Shown: positions 8,829-18,242, counted from the stretch's first letter. The stretch is DNA of 64,000 nucleotides from ZC4RG30 sp963812195 (GCA_963812195.1 CAWEUI010000013.1:372001-436000), one strand, 5' to 3'. Numbers and translations are program-made. The notes: generated by a model from the sequence alone, not told the origin.

Positions 8829-9496
8829 TGTGCGCTGCTCCGCTCCGGGGTGCGCGGTGTGGGCACGTGCCCGTCCACCCCGGTCCCGTAGGTGCAGCGC
8901 ACGCCGGCGTCCGGCTTGCCGTCCCTTTCACTGGACAGAACCGTGCTGTCCACTGCGTAGAGCAGGGGCTTGTCGGAGGTGCATTGGCGCGATCCGAAGG
9001 AAAACCATGGTTGTCCGGTGAAGCGCACTACTCTGCTGCCGCCGTCAAAGTAGATGTTCTCGGCGCGACCCTCGTAACGCTGACCGGCCGTCCGGGCTGG
9101 ATGGGAAAAGAGGGCCGGCGTGCCGTGAACCTCGATGAGTTCAATGAGCCGATCGGCAAATGTAACAGTGGCGGAGTCCGCGTCGAGCACGCTGCCGTCG
9201 TACTCGATGTGCACGTGTCCGGTCAGCTCCCAGTGGCTGTTGGCGTAGGTCTCGGTGATCTGGCTGCCTTGAGCCGTATCGGCCTTGATCAGTATGCCCG
9301 GCCCGTCCGTGATTTCTATCCGGGCGCCAACCAGCGTGCCTTCGTTGAGGTTCAACTCCTTCAGGTCGCCGATCTGCACATCGAGCTTGTCCGCAATTGC
9401 GGCCGCCTCGACGGCCGGCGACGCCGGCAGTACGACGGCCAGCAACACGATTGCCGCAACGGCGCTTCGGGTGAGATCAGGGAGCAAAGGTGCCAT
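8825..9496 (-). CDS. lptA: LPS transport periplasmic protein LptA
   Basis: A 223-residue protein with an N-terminal signal peptide (hydrophobic stretch around residues 11-27, ending near SPAVEA). An OstA/LptA-type beta-jellyroll region follows, with ELTGHVHIEYDGSVLDADSATV. LptA forms the periplasmic bridge carrying LPS to the outer membrane. It overlaps lptC by 20 bases and lptB by 4. The C-terminal tail is proline- and arginine-rich. Confidence 0.9.
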   Translation of the reverse strand: MAPLLPDLTRSAVAAIVLLAVVLPASPAVEAAAIADKLDVQIGDLKELNLNEGTLVGARIEITDGPGILIKADTAQGSQITETYANSHWELTGHVHIEYDGSVLDADSATVTFADRLIELIEVHGTPALFSHPARTAGQRYEGRAENIYFDGGSRVVRFTGQPWFSFGSRQCTSDKPLLYAVDSTVLSSERDGKPDAGVRCTYGTGVDGHVPTPRTPERSSAQ

Positions 9497-10058
9497 GAAC
9501 CGATTTTAGCGCCACGGTTCCGGTCCCGATATTCGCGCGCAGCATCTGACCCTGCATGCTGTTGTCTCCCCAGCTGATCCGGACCGCATCATCGGTGCTC
9601 AGCTGCTGCGTGGACATGTCGTAGCGCAGATGATCGGTTTCGATGCTCATCGGGATCCTGCCGCCCACCGGAATACCGCGGGCACGGACATGGCCGGACA
9701 GGGTCACCGGACCGCCCTCGGCCGGCAGTTCGCCTTCGTCGGCCGTGAGGGTCCAGCGGTTGGGCCCGCCGACAGGCGTTCCCGGCGGGTCGTGGTACAC
9801 GGTCAGAGCGTTGGCGATGACCCGGCCGCTGTCGGGCAACTGGGTGATCTGTGCCGCGGCGATCTCGAATGCCAGGCGGCCATCCGGCCCCATCTGACGC
9901 AGCACCACGTCCTGCGCCCGGTAATCGTAGGCCACCTGGGGCGGGGCCGGCTTGCCGCCGGCCGCGGCCGGTTCCCGGTTTCCCATGCGGCCGTACCACA
10001 ACGCCGCCGCCGCAACGCCCAGCAACACCAGCAACAGTGCGAACCGCCACGGCCTCAT
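9477..10058 (-). CDS. lptC: LPS export protein LptC
   Basis: A 193-residue bitopic membrane protein with one N-terminal membrane segment (about residues 5-22), then a periplasmic LptC domain (DYRAQDVVLRQMGPDGRLAFE; later LSTDDAVRISWGDNSMQG). It links the inner-membrane LptBFG complex to LptA. Start ATG 10058 overlaps the kdsC stop in an ATGA, which is preferred over the 11-codon longer frame. Confidence 0.9.
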   Translation of the reverse strand: MRPWRFALLLVLLGVAAAALWYGRMGNREPAAAGGKPAPPQVAYDYRAQDVVLRQMGPDGRLAFEIAAAQITQLPDSGRVIANALTVYHDPPGTPVGGPNRWTLTADEGELPAEGGPVTLSGHVRARGIPVGGRIPMSIETDHLRYDMSTQQLSTDDAVRISWGDNSMQGQMLRANIGTGTVALKSVHGTFAP

Positions 10059-10579
10059 GAGCGGGCCCGTGCTGCCAGCAGCCAGTCGCACACTTCCCGG
10101 ACCGCGCCCTGGCCGCCGGGCAACGTGGTGTGGCAGTGTGCCGCGCGCGCGGCCAGCGGATGCGCATCGTGCACGGCGACGGCGAAAGCCACCCGCACGA
10201 ACAGCGGGATGTCCGGTGTGTCATCACCGATGGCCGCCACCTGTGATTCATGCAGATTCAGCTTGCGCAGCAGCCGATCCAGCGCCTTGCTCTTGTCCGC
10301 AACGCCGGCCAGCAGATGCGCGATGCCCAGTTCGCGGCAGCGCGTGCCCAGTGCCGTGGAGCGGCGCCCGGAGACCACGGCAGGCACTACCCCCGCCGCA
10401 GCCAGCAGTTTGATGCCATGGCCGTCGCGCACGTGGAATCGCTTGAGCTGTTCCCCGCGCGGTCCGTACCACAATGCGCCGTCGGTCAGCGTGCCGTCCA
10501 CGTCGATGACCAGCAACTCGATGCGGCGCGCGAGGCGGGATGTGAGACGCGCCGGCACCCGGGCAGCTCGCGCGGGCAT
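10055..10579 (-). CDS. kdsC: 3-deoxy-D-manno-octulosonate 8-phosphate phosphatase KdsC
   Basis: A 174-residue HAD phosphatase that removes phosphate from Kdo-8-phosphate on the way to LPS. The nucleophile motif DVDGTLTDG lies near residue 25, motif II is VSGR, and the C-terminal GDDTPDIPLF supplies the metal-binding acids. The start at 10579 overlaps the kdsD stop by one base (TGATG), and homologues begin just before this domain. The open frame upstream is antisense noise. Confidence 0.95.
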   Translation of the reverse strand: MPARAARVPARLTSRLARRIELLVIDVDGTLTDGALWYGPRGEQLKRFHVRDGHGIKLLAAAGVVPAVVSGRRSTALGTRCRELGIAHLLAGVADKSKALDRLLRKLNLHESQVAAIGDDTPDIPLFVRVAFAVAVHDAHPLAARAAHCHTTLPGGQGAVREVCDWLLAARARS

Positions 10580-11610
10580 CAGTAGACTCCCGCGCGCAGC
10601 AGATCGTGGATATTCAGCGCGCCCACCAGCTTCGCCTCGGCATCCACTACCAGCAATGCCGTAACCTGATGCTCCTGCATGCTGTTTACGGCGTCGACTG
10701 CGAGCTGCTGCGCAGTGATCACGCGTGGCTGGCGGGTCATCGCCTGAGCCATGGTGGTGGTGCGCAGCGGCAGGCCGCGATCCAGCGCGCGGCGCAGGTC
10801 GCCATCCGTGAACACCCCAAGCAGGCTGCCGTTGGCATCCATGACAGCCGCAAGGCCCAGGCCCTTGCTGCCCATCTCCACCAGACCCTCTTCCAGCGTG
10901 ACGGTTGCGGCCACGCGCGGCAGCGCTTCGCCCCGGCGCATCACGTCCGCCACCCGCAGCAGGAGTCGGCGGCCCAGCGCGCCCCCCGGATGCGCGCGTG
11001 CAAAGTCCTCGCGGGTGAAGCCACGTGCCTCGAGCAGCGTCGTGGCCAGTGCATCGCCCATCGCCATCATGGCGGTGGTGCTGGAGGTGGGGGCCAGATT
11101 CAGCGGACAGGCCTCCTCGGCGACACTGATGTCCAGATGCGCCGCGGCCTGCCGCGCCAGCGCCGAATCCGGATTGCCGGTCAGCGCGATGACCGGCACA
11201 TCCAGTCTGCGCAGACAGGGCAGCAGGGCCAGCAACTCGGCGGTTTCTCCGGAACTGGACAGCGCCAGCAGCACGTCGCCGGCAGTGATCATGCCGATGT
11301 CGCCATGGCTGGCGTCGGCCGCATGCAGGAAGAACGCAGGCGTGCCGGTGCTGGCCAGCGTGGCGGCGATCTTGGCGCCGACGAGGCCGGACTTGCCCAG
11401 GCCGCTGACCGCGACCCGTCCGGTGGCCGCCAGGCATAGCCGACAGGCGCCGGCAAAGGCCGCGTCGATGCGTTCGGGAAGGGCCGCCAGTGCCCGTGCC
11501 TCGATCTGAAGCGCACGCCGACCGGCCGCGATCAGCGCACTGTCGTCAGGGCGAACCGTCGCAGGTCGTGCCGCGAATCCCCGGGGCTGATCCGTCATGG
11601 GACGGATCAT
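10579..11610 (-). CDS. kdsD: Arabinose-5-phosphate isomerase KdsD
   Basis: A 343-residue protein with an N-terminal SIS sugar isomerase domain (GLGKSGLVGAKIAATLAS; SSSGETAEL) and two C-terminal CBS domains (about residues 210-340). It converts ribulose-5-phosphate to arabinose-5-phosphate, the first step to Kdo. Domain order and length match E. coli KdsD (328 residues). The start is ambiguous between ATG 11610 and ATG 11598; neither has a clear ribosome site. It is divergent from ibaG. Confidence 0.95.
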   Translation of the reverse strand: MIRPMTDQPRGFAARPATVRPDDSALIAAGRRALQIEARALAALPERIDAAFAGACRLCLAATGRVAVSGLGKSGLVGAKIAATLASTGTPAFFLHAADASHGDIGMITAGDVLLALSSSGETAELLALLPCLRRLDVPVIALTGNPDSALARQAAAHLDISVAEEACPLNLAPTSSTTAMMAMGDALATTLLEARGFTREDFARAHPGGALGRRLLLRVADVMRRGEALPRVAATVTLEEGLVEMGSKGLGLAAVMDANGSLLGVFTDGDLRRALDRGLPLRTTTMAQAMTRQPRVITAQQLAVDAVNSMQEHQVTALLVVDAEAKLVGALNIHDLLRAGVY

Positions 11611-11657
11611 AGCTTACACTTGCGGACCTTCTTCCCTGGCTCCGCCCGGTCGTATCC

Positions 11658-11903
11658 ATGAATCCGCAACAGATCGAAGACCTGATCCGTGGTGCCCTGC
11701 CCGATGCCCGGGTACAGGTACGCTCCGAGGACAACGTGCATTTCGAAGCCCTGGTGGTGAGCCGGGAATTCGAAGGCCGCCGGCCATTGCAGCGCCACCA
11801 GCTGGTTTACGGCGCGCTGGGTGAGCGCATGGGGGGCGAGATCCATGCGCTGTCCCTGCACACCGTCACCCCGGCCGAAGCGGCCGCCCAGGCCAGCCAG
11901 TAG
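11658..11903 (+). CDS. ibaG: BolA-family protein IbaG
   Basis: An 81-residue BolA/IbaG protein. The opening MNPQQIEDLIRGALPDARV and the conserved histidine region GEIHALSLHTVTP are typical. Members bind iron-sulfur cluster carrier monothiol glutaredoxins and are linked to acid resistance. It precedes murA by 17 bases, an arrangement common in gammaproteobacteria. Confidence 0.93.
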   Translation: MNPQQIEDLIRGALPDARVQVRSEDNVHFEALVVSREFEGRRPLQRHQLVYGALGERMGGEIHALSLHTVTPAEAAAQASQ

Positions 11904-11920
11904 CCCGCACCGGACCGCAT

Positions 11921-13183
11921 ATGGACAAACTGCAGGTGACCGGCGGCGCGCGCCTGGACGGCGAAGTTCGCATCTCCGGCGCGAAGAACGCGGCCTTGCC
12001 GATCCTGGCGGCGACGCTGCTGGCCGATGAGCCGGTGGAAGTGCGCAATGTGCCGCATCTGCAGGACGTCACGACCATGATCCAGCTGCTGACACGCATG
12101 GGCGTGAAAGTGACGCTGGGCGAGCGGCAGCGGGTGGAGGTGGATGCGCGCGGCATCCATGATTTCGTCGCGCCCTACGACCTGGTCAAGACCATGCGCG
12201 CCTCGATCCTGGTGCTCGGGCCGTTGCTCGCGCGCTACGGCCAGGCCGATGTGTCGCTGCCCGGCGGATGCGCGATCGGCGCGCGCCCGGTGAACATCCA
12301 CGTGGCGGGCCTGAGAGCCATGGGCGCGGAAATTCACGTGGAGAACGGCTATATCAGGGCACGCGCGGGTCGCCTCAAGGCGGCGCGCCTGGTGCTGGAT
12401 ACCGTGACCGTCACGGGCACCGAGAATCTGATGATGGCGGCGGCGCTGGCGGAAGGGCAGACCATCATCGAGAACGCCGCACGCGAACCCGAGGTGGTGG
12501 ATCTGGCGCAGCTGCTGGTCGCGATGGGCGCACGGATCCAGGGCGCAGGTTCGGACCGCGTGGTCATCGAAGGGGTGCCGCGCCTGCACGGCGCGCAGCA
12601 CGCGGTGCAGCCGGACCGGATCGAGACCGGAACCTTTCTGGTGGCCGGAGCAATAACCGGCGGGCGCGTGCTGGCACGTCATGCCGAGCCGACCCACCTG
12701 GATGCCGTGCTGCTGAAGCTGCAGGAGGCGGGGGCGCAGATCCGCACCGGAGCCGATTGGGTGGAGCTGAACATGCACGGCAGGCGGCCCGTGTCGGTGG
12801 ACGTGCGCACCGCACCCTATCCGGCCTTTCCCACCGACATGCAGGCGCAGTTCGCCGCCCTGAATTGCGTTGCCGAGGGGGTCGGCACGATCATCGAAAC
12901 CATCTTCGAGAACCGCTTCATGCACCTGCTGGAAATGCGGCGCCTGGGAGCGGAGATCCGTCTCGAGGGCAATACCGCGATCATCAAGGGCGTGCCGGCA
13001 CTCACGGCCGCGCCGGTCATGGCCACCGACCTGCGGGCCTCGGCCAGCCTGGTCATCGCCGGGCTGGTGGCACAGGGCCGCACCGACATCGACCGCATCT
13101 ACCACATCGATCGCGGCTACGAGTCGATCGAGGAGAAGCTCAGCCAGCTGGGTGCCGGCATCCGGCGGGTCGCCGCCAGGTAA
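11921..13183 (+). CDS. murA: UDP-N-acetylglucosamine 1-carboxyvinyltransferase MurA
   Basis: A 420-residue EPSP-synthase-fold enzyme catalysing the first committed step of peptidoglycan synthesis. ISGAKNAALPIL lies at the N-terminus. The catalytic cysteine is present in LPGGCAIGARPVNIH (around residue 117), the residue attacked by fosfomycin in sensitive enzymes. Length equals the family norm (about 419). It is convergent with the degS-type gene, 8 bases apart. Confidence 0.98.
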   Translation: MDKLQVTGGARLDGEVRISGAKNAALPILAATLLADEPVEVRNVPHLQDVTTMIQLLTRMGVKVTLGERQRVEVDARGIHDFVAPYDLVKTMRASILVLGPLLARYGQADVSLPGGCAIGARPVNIHVAGLRAMGAEIHVENGYIRARAGRLKAARLVLDTVTVTGTENLMMAAALAEGQTIIENAAREPEVVDLAQLLVAMGARIQGAGSDRVVIEGVPRLHGAQHAVQPDRIETGTFLVAGAITGGRVLARHAEPTHLDAVLLKLQEAGAQIRTGADWVELNMHGRRPVSVDVRTAPYPAFPTDMQAQFAALNCVAEGVGTIIETIFENRFMHLLEMRRLGAEIRLEGNTAIIKGVPALTAAPVMATDLRASASLVIAGLVAQGRTDIDRIYHIDRGYESIEEKLSQLGAGIRRVAAR

Positions 13184-13191
13184 GCGCGCGG

Positions 13192-14388
13192 CTACTGCTG
13201 CGCGCCGCGCGGCGCCTCGACAACCGGTATCTCCACTTCAATCCGGTGCTCACCCCGGTCGACGGCGACCCGCACCCTGCTGCCGGGCTTGTGGTCCGCA
13301 ATCCGGGCGCGCACGTCCTGCGCACTCATTACTTCCTGCCCGTCGAGGGTTTCGACCATGTCTCCCAGCTTCAGCCCGGCCGCTGCGGCAGGTGAGTTCC
13401 GGTACAGCCTGATGGCAACGCCCGCGTGCGGCAGGCCGAAGTAACGCGCGGTCTCCGCCGACACGTCCTTGGGGTCGATGCCGATCCAGCCGCGGATGAC
13501 GCGGCCGTGCTGCAGGATCTCGCGCATCACGCCGCGTACCAGATCCACCGGGATGGCAACGCCCAACCCCTCCGCGCCCTGGTCCTTGCCCAGGACCGCG
13601 GTGTTGATGCCGACCAGCTCGCCTTGCGTGTTGACCAGCGCGCCGCCGGAGTTGCCGTCGTTGATGGCGGCGTCGGTCTGGATGAAATCCTCGAAGGTCG
13701 CCACGCCAAGATCCGCGCGGCCGGTGGCGCTGACGATGCCATGCGTGACGGTCTGGGCCAGCCGGCCGAATGGATTGCCGATGGCCAGCACGATGTCGCC
13801 CACCGCGACCCGGTCCGAGCGGCCCAGTTGCATGACCGGCAGGTTCGGCAGATCGATCTGCAGCAGCGCCAGATCGGTATCCGGATCGCTGCCGACAAGC
13901 TTCGCGGCGCTCGCGCGCCCGTCGGCCAGTGTCACGGCGATCTGCTCGGAGCGTGAGATGACGTGGTAGTTGGTGACGATGTGCCCGGCGCTGTCCACGA
14001 TCACGCCGGAACCGAGCTTCTTCTGGATGAGCTGGCGCAATGGATTGCCGAACAGCTGCTCCAGAGGGGTGGCTGGAACGTTCTCCACGCGTCGCGTGAA
14101 GATACTGACGACGGCAGGGGCGCTGGCTTTGACTGCCGGCGCGAAGCTGCCGCCAACGGCCGCTGCCAGCGGATCCGCGCCCCGGGTCTGCGCGCCATCA
14201 GGTGCCGGCGCGCTGCCGGCAGGCAACAGCGGGCGGGACTGGGGAACCCGCGCCGTGGCAGTTGCCGCGGGTGGCGGCGCATTGCGAACCAGTTGCGGCC
14301 ACGTCCGAATGACCAGCACAGCAATCAACAGCCCGGCCAGTGCCGAGACTGTCAGAAAGAGCAGATTGCGGATCAGCGGATGGGGCAT
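13192..14388 (-). CDS. degS: DegS-type membrane-anchored serine protease
   Basis: A 398-residue HtrA-family protease. It has an N-terminal membrane anchor (about residues 8-27) and a proline/alanine-rich linker. The trypsin-like domain carries the triad His (VTNYHVI), Asp (DPDTDLALL) and Ser (DGNSGGALVN), followed by one PDZ domain. One PDZ plus an anchor, rather than a cleaved signal and two PDZ domains, fits DegS, which starts the sigma-E envelope stress cascade. The start ATG 14388 is chosen because the 34 codons before it are non-membrane and overlap the pet promoter region. Confidence 0.88.
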   Translation of the reverse strand: MPHPLIRNLLFLTVSALAGLLIAVLVIRTWPQLVRNAPPPAATATARVPQSRPLLPAGSAPAPDGAQTRGADPLAAAVGGSFAPAVKASAPAVVSIFTRRVENVPATPLEQLFGNPLRQLIQKKLGSGVIVDSAGHIVTNYHVISRSEQIAVTLADGRASAAKLVGSDPDTDLALLQIDLPNLPVMQLGRSDRVAVGDIVLAIGNPFGRLAQTVTHGIVSATGRADLGVATFEDFIQTDAAINDGNSGGALVNTQGELVGINTAVLGKDQGAEGLGVAIPVDLVRGVMREILQHGRVIRGWIGIDPKDVSAETARYFGLPHAGVAIRLYRNSPAAAAGLKLGDMVETLDGQEVMSAQDVRARIADHKPGSRVRVAVDRGEHRIEVEIPVVEAPRGAQQ

Positions 14389-14422
14389 GGGACGCGCGCC
14401 ATGGGCACCGTGGACGATAGTG

Positions 14423-14428
14423 TATAAT
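14423..14428 (+). promoter_or_regulatory. Candidate -10 element of the petABC promoter
   Basis: A perfect TATAAT 83 bases before petA, preceded by GTG and followed by GCCGCGC. I see no good -35 hexamer at the usual distance, so it would depend on other contacts or an activator. It is the best promoter candidate for the cytochrome bc1 genes. Confidence 0.45.
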
Positions 14429-14510
14429 GCCGCGCTGTTCGGGCCGCGTTGGTCTCGTCGCGAGCGGCGACCCGGGCACGAGAACAGCAACAGCCCCCGG
14501 AAATTTCTGA

Positions 14511-15128
14511 ATGAGCGATATTGCCGCCCCCGCCCCCGCCGAGGTCGACCAGGACCGGCGCGGCTTTCTTACTTTTGCCACCACGGCCACCGGCCTCATC
14601 GGCGTCGCATTCGCCGCGGTGCCCTTCATCGAGTCATGGAACCCCTCGGAGCGCGCGCGCGCCGCGGGTCTGCCCGTGGAGGTGGACCTCACCAAGGTCG
14701 AACTCGGACAGATGATCACGGTGGTGTACCGCAAGCAGCCGATCTACATCGTGCATCGCACGCCGGAGATGCTGGCTTCGCTGTCCGGTCATGACGATCA
14801 GCTGAAGGATCCGACGTCGCAGGACTCGGACCAGCCCGACTATGCCAAGAACACCGATCGCGCTTCGCGCCCGGAATTCCTGGTGCTCATCGGCATCTGC
14901 ACGCATCTGGGCTGTCTGCCGAAGACCAAGTTCCAGAAGGGCCTGCCCGAACTGGGCGCAGACTGGCCCGGCGGGTTCCAGTGTCCCTGCCATGGTTCGC
15001 GTTTCGACCTGGCGGGCCGCGTTTTCGACGGCTCGCCGGCATCCACCAACCTGCGCATTCCCGCGTATTCCTACCCGAATGAAAACACGCTGATCGTTGG
15101 TGTAGGCCCCGAGGAAGGAAAAGCCTGA
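14511..15128 (+). CDS. petA: Ubiquinol-cytochrome c reductase Rieske iron-sulfur subunit
   Basis: A 205-residue Rieske protein. It has an N-terminal twin-arginine-like sequence (DRRGFLTFATTATG) merged with the membrane anchor, then the [2Fe-2S] ligands in CTHLGC and CPCHGSRFD. It transfers electrons from ubiquinol to cytochrome c1 in the bc1 complex. The stop overlaps the petB start (ATG 15128). Length is close to the usual 190-210. Confidence 0.97.
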   Translation: MSDIAAPAPAEVDQDRRGFLTFATTATGLIGVAFAAVPFIESWNPSERARAAGLPVEVDLTKVELGQMITVVYRKQPIYIVHRTPEMLASLSGHDDQLKDPTSQDSDQPDYAKNTDRASRPEFLVLIGICTHLGCLPKTKFQKGLPELGADWPGGFQCPCHGSRFDLAGRVFDGSPASTNLRIPAYSYPNENTLIVGVGPEEGKA

Positions 15129-16378
15129 TGGCCGCCAACGACGATTCCCTGCCTGTGCGTACCGGCTTTCTGGCCTGGCTGAACAAGCGCCTGCCGGTCG
15201 ATGCCTTCATCCGGGACCAGCTGACCGGTTACTTCGCTCCCAAGAACTTCAACTTCTGGTACTTCTTCGGCGTGCTGTCGCTGGTGGCGCTGGTCATGCA
15301 GCTGGTCACCGGCATCTTCCTCACCATGCACTACAAGCCGGGTGAGACGACGGCCTTCGATTCAGTGCAGTTCATCATGCGCGAGGTGCCGTACGGCTGG
15401 CTGCTGCGCTACATGCACTCCACCGGCGCATCGGCGTTCTTCATCGTGGTCTACCTGCACATGTTCCGCGCCTTCCTGTACGGCTCGTACAAGGCGCCGC
15501 GCGAACTGCTGTGGCTGTTCGGCATGCTCGTGTACTTTGCCCTGATGGCCGAGGCCTTCATGGGTTACGTGCTGCCCTGGGGCAACATGTCCTACTGGGG
15601 CGCGCAGGTCATCGTCAATCTGTTCGGCACCATTCCGGTCATCGGGCCGGGCCTGGTGGAGTGGATCCGCGGCGATTACGGCATCGCCGATGCCACGCTC
15701 GGCCGTTTCTTCTCGTTGCACGTGGTGGCCGTGCCACTGGTGCTGCTGCTGCTGGTGGCGCTGCATCTGGTGGCGCTGCGCCAGAACGGCTCGAACAACC
15801 CGGACGGCATCGAGATCAAGGAAAAGAAGGGCGCGGATGGCAAGCCCCTCGACGGCATTCCCTTCCACCCCTACTACACGCTGAAGGACCTGGTTGGCGT
15901 GGGAGTGTTCCTCGTCGGCTTTGCCGTCGTCGTGTTCTTCGTGCCGCACTTCGGTGGCCTGTTCCTGGAAAGGCCGAACTTCGAGCTGGCCAACCCGCTG
16001 TCCACGCCGGCCGAAATCACGCCGGTGTGGTACTTCACGCCGTACTACGCGATCCTGCGCGCAGTGCCGGACCAGCGCCTGGGCGCATTGCTGATGGCAC
16101 TGTCGCTGGTGTGCTTCATCCTGTTGCCATGGCTGGATCGCTCGCCGGTCAAATCGATCCGCTACCGGCCGGTGACCTGGAAGCTGGCGCTCACCGTCTT
16201 CGTGATCTCCTTCCTCAGCCTGGGCTATCTGGGCATGCAGAAGCCCGAAGGCATTTACGTGGTGTTGTCGCGCATCTTCGTGGTGCTGTATTTCGCGTTC
16301 TTCGTACTGATGCCGTTCTACACGCGCGGTGAGCCGACCGACCGCGTGCCCGAGCGCATCACGTCTTCTTCCCATTGA
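15128..16378 (+). CDS. petB: Cytochrome b of the bc1 complex
   Basis: A 416-residue protein with eight or more membrane segments. It carries haem-ligating histidine pairs in helices B and D (YMHSTGASAFF and YLHMFR; FFSLHVVAVP and VALHLVALR). The quinol-site motif reads PVWYF rather than the more common PEWYF: the segment TPAEITPVWYFTPYY has Val where mitochondrial and many bacterial enzymes have Glu, a feature shared by some gammaproteobacteria. It follows petA directly and precedes petC. Confidence 0.96.
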   Translation: MAANDDSLPVRTGFLAWLNKRLPVDAFIRDQLTGYFAPKNFNFWYFFGVLSLVALVMQLVTGIFLTMHYKPGETTAFDSVQFIMREVPYGWLLRYMHSTGASAFFIVVYLHMFRAFLYGSYKAPRELLWLFGMLVYFALMAEAFMGYVLPWGNMSYWGAQVIVNLFGTIPVIGPGLVEWIRGDYGIADATLGRFFSLHVVAVPLVLLLLVALHLVALRQNGSNNPDGIEIKEKKGADGKPLDGIPFHPYYTLKDLVGVGVFLVGFAVVVFFVPHFGGLFLERPNFELANPLSTPAEITPVWYFTPYYAILRAVPDQRLGALLMALSLVCFILLPWLDRSPVKSIRYRPVTWKLALTVFVISFLSLGYLGMQKPEGIYVVLSRIFVVLYFAFFVLMPFYTRGEPTDRVPERITSSSH

Positions 16379-16386
16379 GGCCACCG

Positions 16387-17178
16387 ATGCAGGTTCGATT
16401 GATGCGCACTGGTTTGATCGGATTGGGGTTGGTGCTGCTGGCTGCGTCCGCCGGCGCCGTGGCGGCGGAAGAGGGCGCCGCGGCGGCGGGCCATGAGGCG
16501 GGCGGCGTGAACTGGCAGGCCTGGAAAGCCGGCAATGACGTCAAGAGCACCGCATCGCTGCAACGCGGCGCGGCCAACTTCGTGAACTACTGCAGCGGGT
16601 GCCACTCGCTCAAGTACGTCCATTGGTCGCGGCTGGCCGCCGATCTTGAAATTCCGGACAAGGTGTTGCGCGACGAGCTGCTGCCGCCGGGCGCGAAGCC
16701 CACGGATTACATCGTGTCGAGCTTCCCGAAGGCGGACGCAGACAACTGGTTTGGCAAGCAGCCACCGGATCTGTCCCTTGAAGTCAGCGCGCGTGGCGCG
16801 AACTGGGTGTACCAGTTCCTGAAAGGGTTTTACGTCGATACCAGCAAGCGTACCGGTACCAACAATCTGGCTCTGGAAGGGGCCGCGATGCCCGCGGTGC
16901 TGTCCAGCCTGGAGGGCGTGAAAGCAGCGGTATTTGCCGAGCCCCCCGTCAGCGGGGAGCCCGCGGTGGTGGATCATTTCGAGACCGTGGCGCCGGGTAG
17001 CCTCACGCCCGAGCAATACGATTCCTTCGTACGGGACATCGTGAATTTTCTCGATTACGTGAGCGATCCTTCGCAGGTGGAGCGACGCGCGATCGGAATC
17101 TGGGTGGTGCTGTTCCTGCTCGTCTTCACTGCCTTTGCATGGATGCTCAAGAAGGAATACTGGAAGGACGTCCACTAA
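16387..17178 (+). CDS. petC: Cytochrome c1 of the bc1 complex
   Basis: A 263-residue precursor with a signal peptide (about residues 8-26, ending SAGAVAAEE), the covalent haem site CSGCH in VNYCSGCHSLKYV, and one C-terminal membrane anchor (IGIWVVLFLLVFTAFAWML). ATG 16387 has a GAGG 8 bases upstream, while a TTG at 16375 in the same frame overlaps the petB stop and is less likely. Together petABC make a complete three-subunit bc1 complex. Confidence 0.95.
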   Translation: MQVRLMRTGLIGLGLVLLAASAGAVAAEEGAAAAGHEAGGVNWQAWKAGNDVKSTASLQRGAANFVNYCSGCHSLKYVHWSRLAADLEIPDKVLRDELLPPGAKPTDYIVSSFPKADADNWFGKQPPDLSLEVSARGANWVYQFLKGFYVDTSKRTGTNNLALEGAAMPAVLSSLEGVKAAVFAEPPVSGEPAVVDHFETVAPGSLTPEQYDSFVRDIVNFLDYVSDPSQVERRAIGIWVVLFLLVFTAFAWMLKKEYWKDVH

Positions 17179-17194
17179 AGCGGGCCCTGTCGTG

Positions 17195-17800
17195 ATGACC
17201 TTGTTCTCGGCTCCGGACGAACTTGCCAGTCACCGGACCCGCATCGTACTGGCGGAGAAGGACGTTGAGATCGAGATCGTCAGCGTCACCCCCGGGCGTT
17301 TCCCGGAGGATCTGCTCGACCTGAATCCCGACCACTCCCTGCCGACGCTGGTGGACAGGGATCTGGTCCTGTACGACTCGCGCATCATCATCGAGTACCT
17401 CGACGAGCGTTTCCCGCACCCGCCCCTGATGCCCGTCGATCCGGTCTCACGCGCGCAGTTCCGCCTGGCGCTGCATCGAATCGAACGCGACTGGTACGGC
17501 ATAGCCGAGCGTCTGGACAAGGCCCAGCCGGACAGCGCCGAAGCGGCCAGGTTGCGCGGCGAACTGCGCGACCTGATCGTGCAGACCACGGATTTCGTGC
17601 GCAACAAGCCGTACTTTGCCAGCGATGAATTGTCGCTGGTGGACGTGACTATCGCGCCGCTGTTGTGGCGCCTGCCGCGCTGGCAAATCGAATTGCCCAA
17701 GGATTCCGCGCCACTGGTCAAGTACGCCAACCAGCTGTTTTCGCGGCCGGCATTCCGCATGAGCCTGTCTGCGCAGGAGCGGGAGATGCGCGTTGCCTGA
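17195..17800 (+). CDS. sspA: Stringent starvation protein A
   Basis: A 201-residue glutathione-S-transferase-fold protein. The thioredoxin-like N-terminus MTLFSAPDELASHRTRIVLAEK and DSRIIIEYLDERFPHPPLMP match SspA, an RNA polymerase-associated regulator of stationary-phase and acid-stress genes. It lacks a catalytic Cys near the N-terminus, as SspA proteins usually do. It lies 16 bases after petC and overlaps sspB, a typical petABC-sspAB string. Confidence 0.94.
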   Translation: MTLFSAPDELASHRTRIVLAEKDVEIEIVSVTPGRFPEDLLDLNPDHSLPTLVDRDLVLYDSRIIIEYLDERFPHPPLMPVDPVSRAQFRLALHRIERDWYGIAERLDKAQPDSAEAARLRGELRDLIVQTTDFVRNKPYFASDELSLVDVTIAPLLWRLPRWQIELPKDSAPLVKYANQLFSRPAFRMSLSAQEREMRVA

Positions 17801-18242
17801 GCTCTCGCAGCGCCCCTACCTGCTGCGAGCGATGCTGGACTGGATCGTGGATAACGGCTGGACGCCGCATCTGATCGTCGATGCCAGGCCAGAGACGGTG
17901 ATGGTGCCGCGCGAGTTCGTCACCGAGGGATTCATCAGGCTCAACATTTCCGCGTCCGCCACGCAGTCCTTTCGCATCGACGCGGACGCGGTGGAGTTCC
18001 AGGCGCGCTTCAGTGGCGTGAGCCACTTCATCCACGTGCCACTGGAACACATTCTGGCCATCGTGGCGCGCGAGAACGGCAAGGGGCTGGCATTCACGGT
18101 CGATCAGGCCGCGCCGGAGGCCGGCGAGGGGCAAGTTCAACCGATGCCCGAATCCGCGCCGGAGGGCAATGACGCGCCGCCCACCGTGCCGCCGCCCGGG
18201 CCCGAGCGGCCGCGGCGGCCCAGCCTGAAAGTGGTCAAGTAG
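17793..18242 (+). CDS. sspB: ClpXP protease specificity-enhancing factor SspB
   Basis: A 149-residue protein that delivers SsrA-tagged proteins to ClpXP. The N-terminal domain (RPYLLRAMLDWIVDNGWTPHL) is followed by a flexible proline-rich linker and the short ClpX-binding tail RRPSLKVVK, which is the diagnostic end of SspB. The start is TTG 17793, overlapping the sspA stop by 8 bases, with GGGAGA upstream. Confidence 0.95.
   Translation: MPELSQRPYLLRAMLDWIVDNGWTPHLIVDARPETVMVPREFVTEGFIRLNISASATQSFRIDADAVEFQARFSGVSHFIHVPLEHILAIVARENGKGLAFTVDQAAPEAGEGQVQPMPESAPEGNDAPPTVPPPGPERPRRPSLKVVK

Noticed and set aside
11807..13105. A 432-codon open frame on the minus strand
   Set aside because: Antisense to murA; the histidine- and glutamine-rich translation is typical of a shadow frame.
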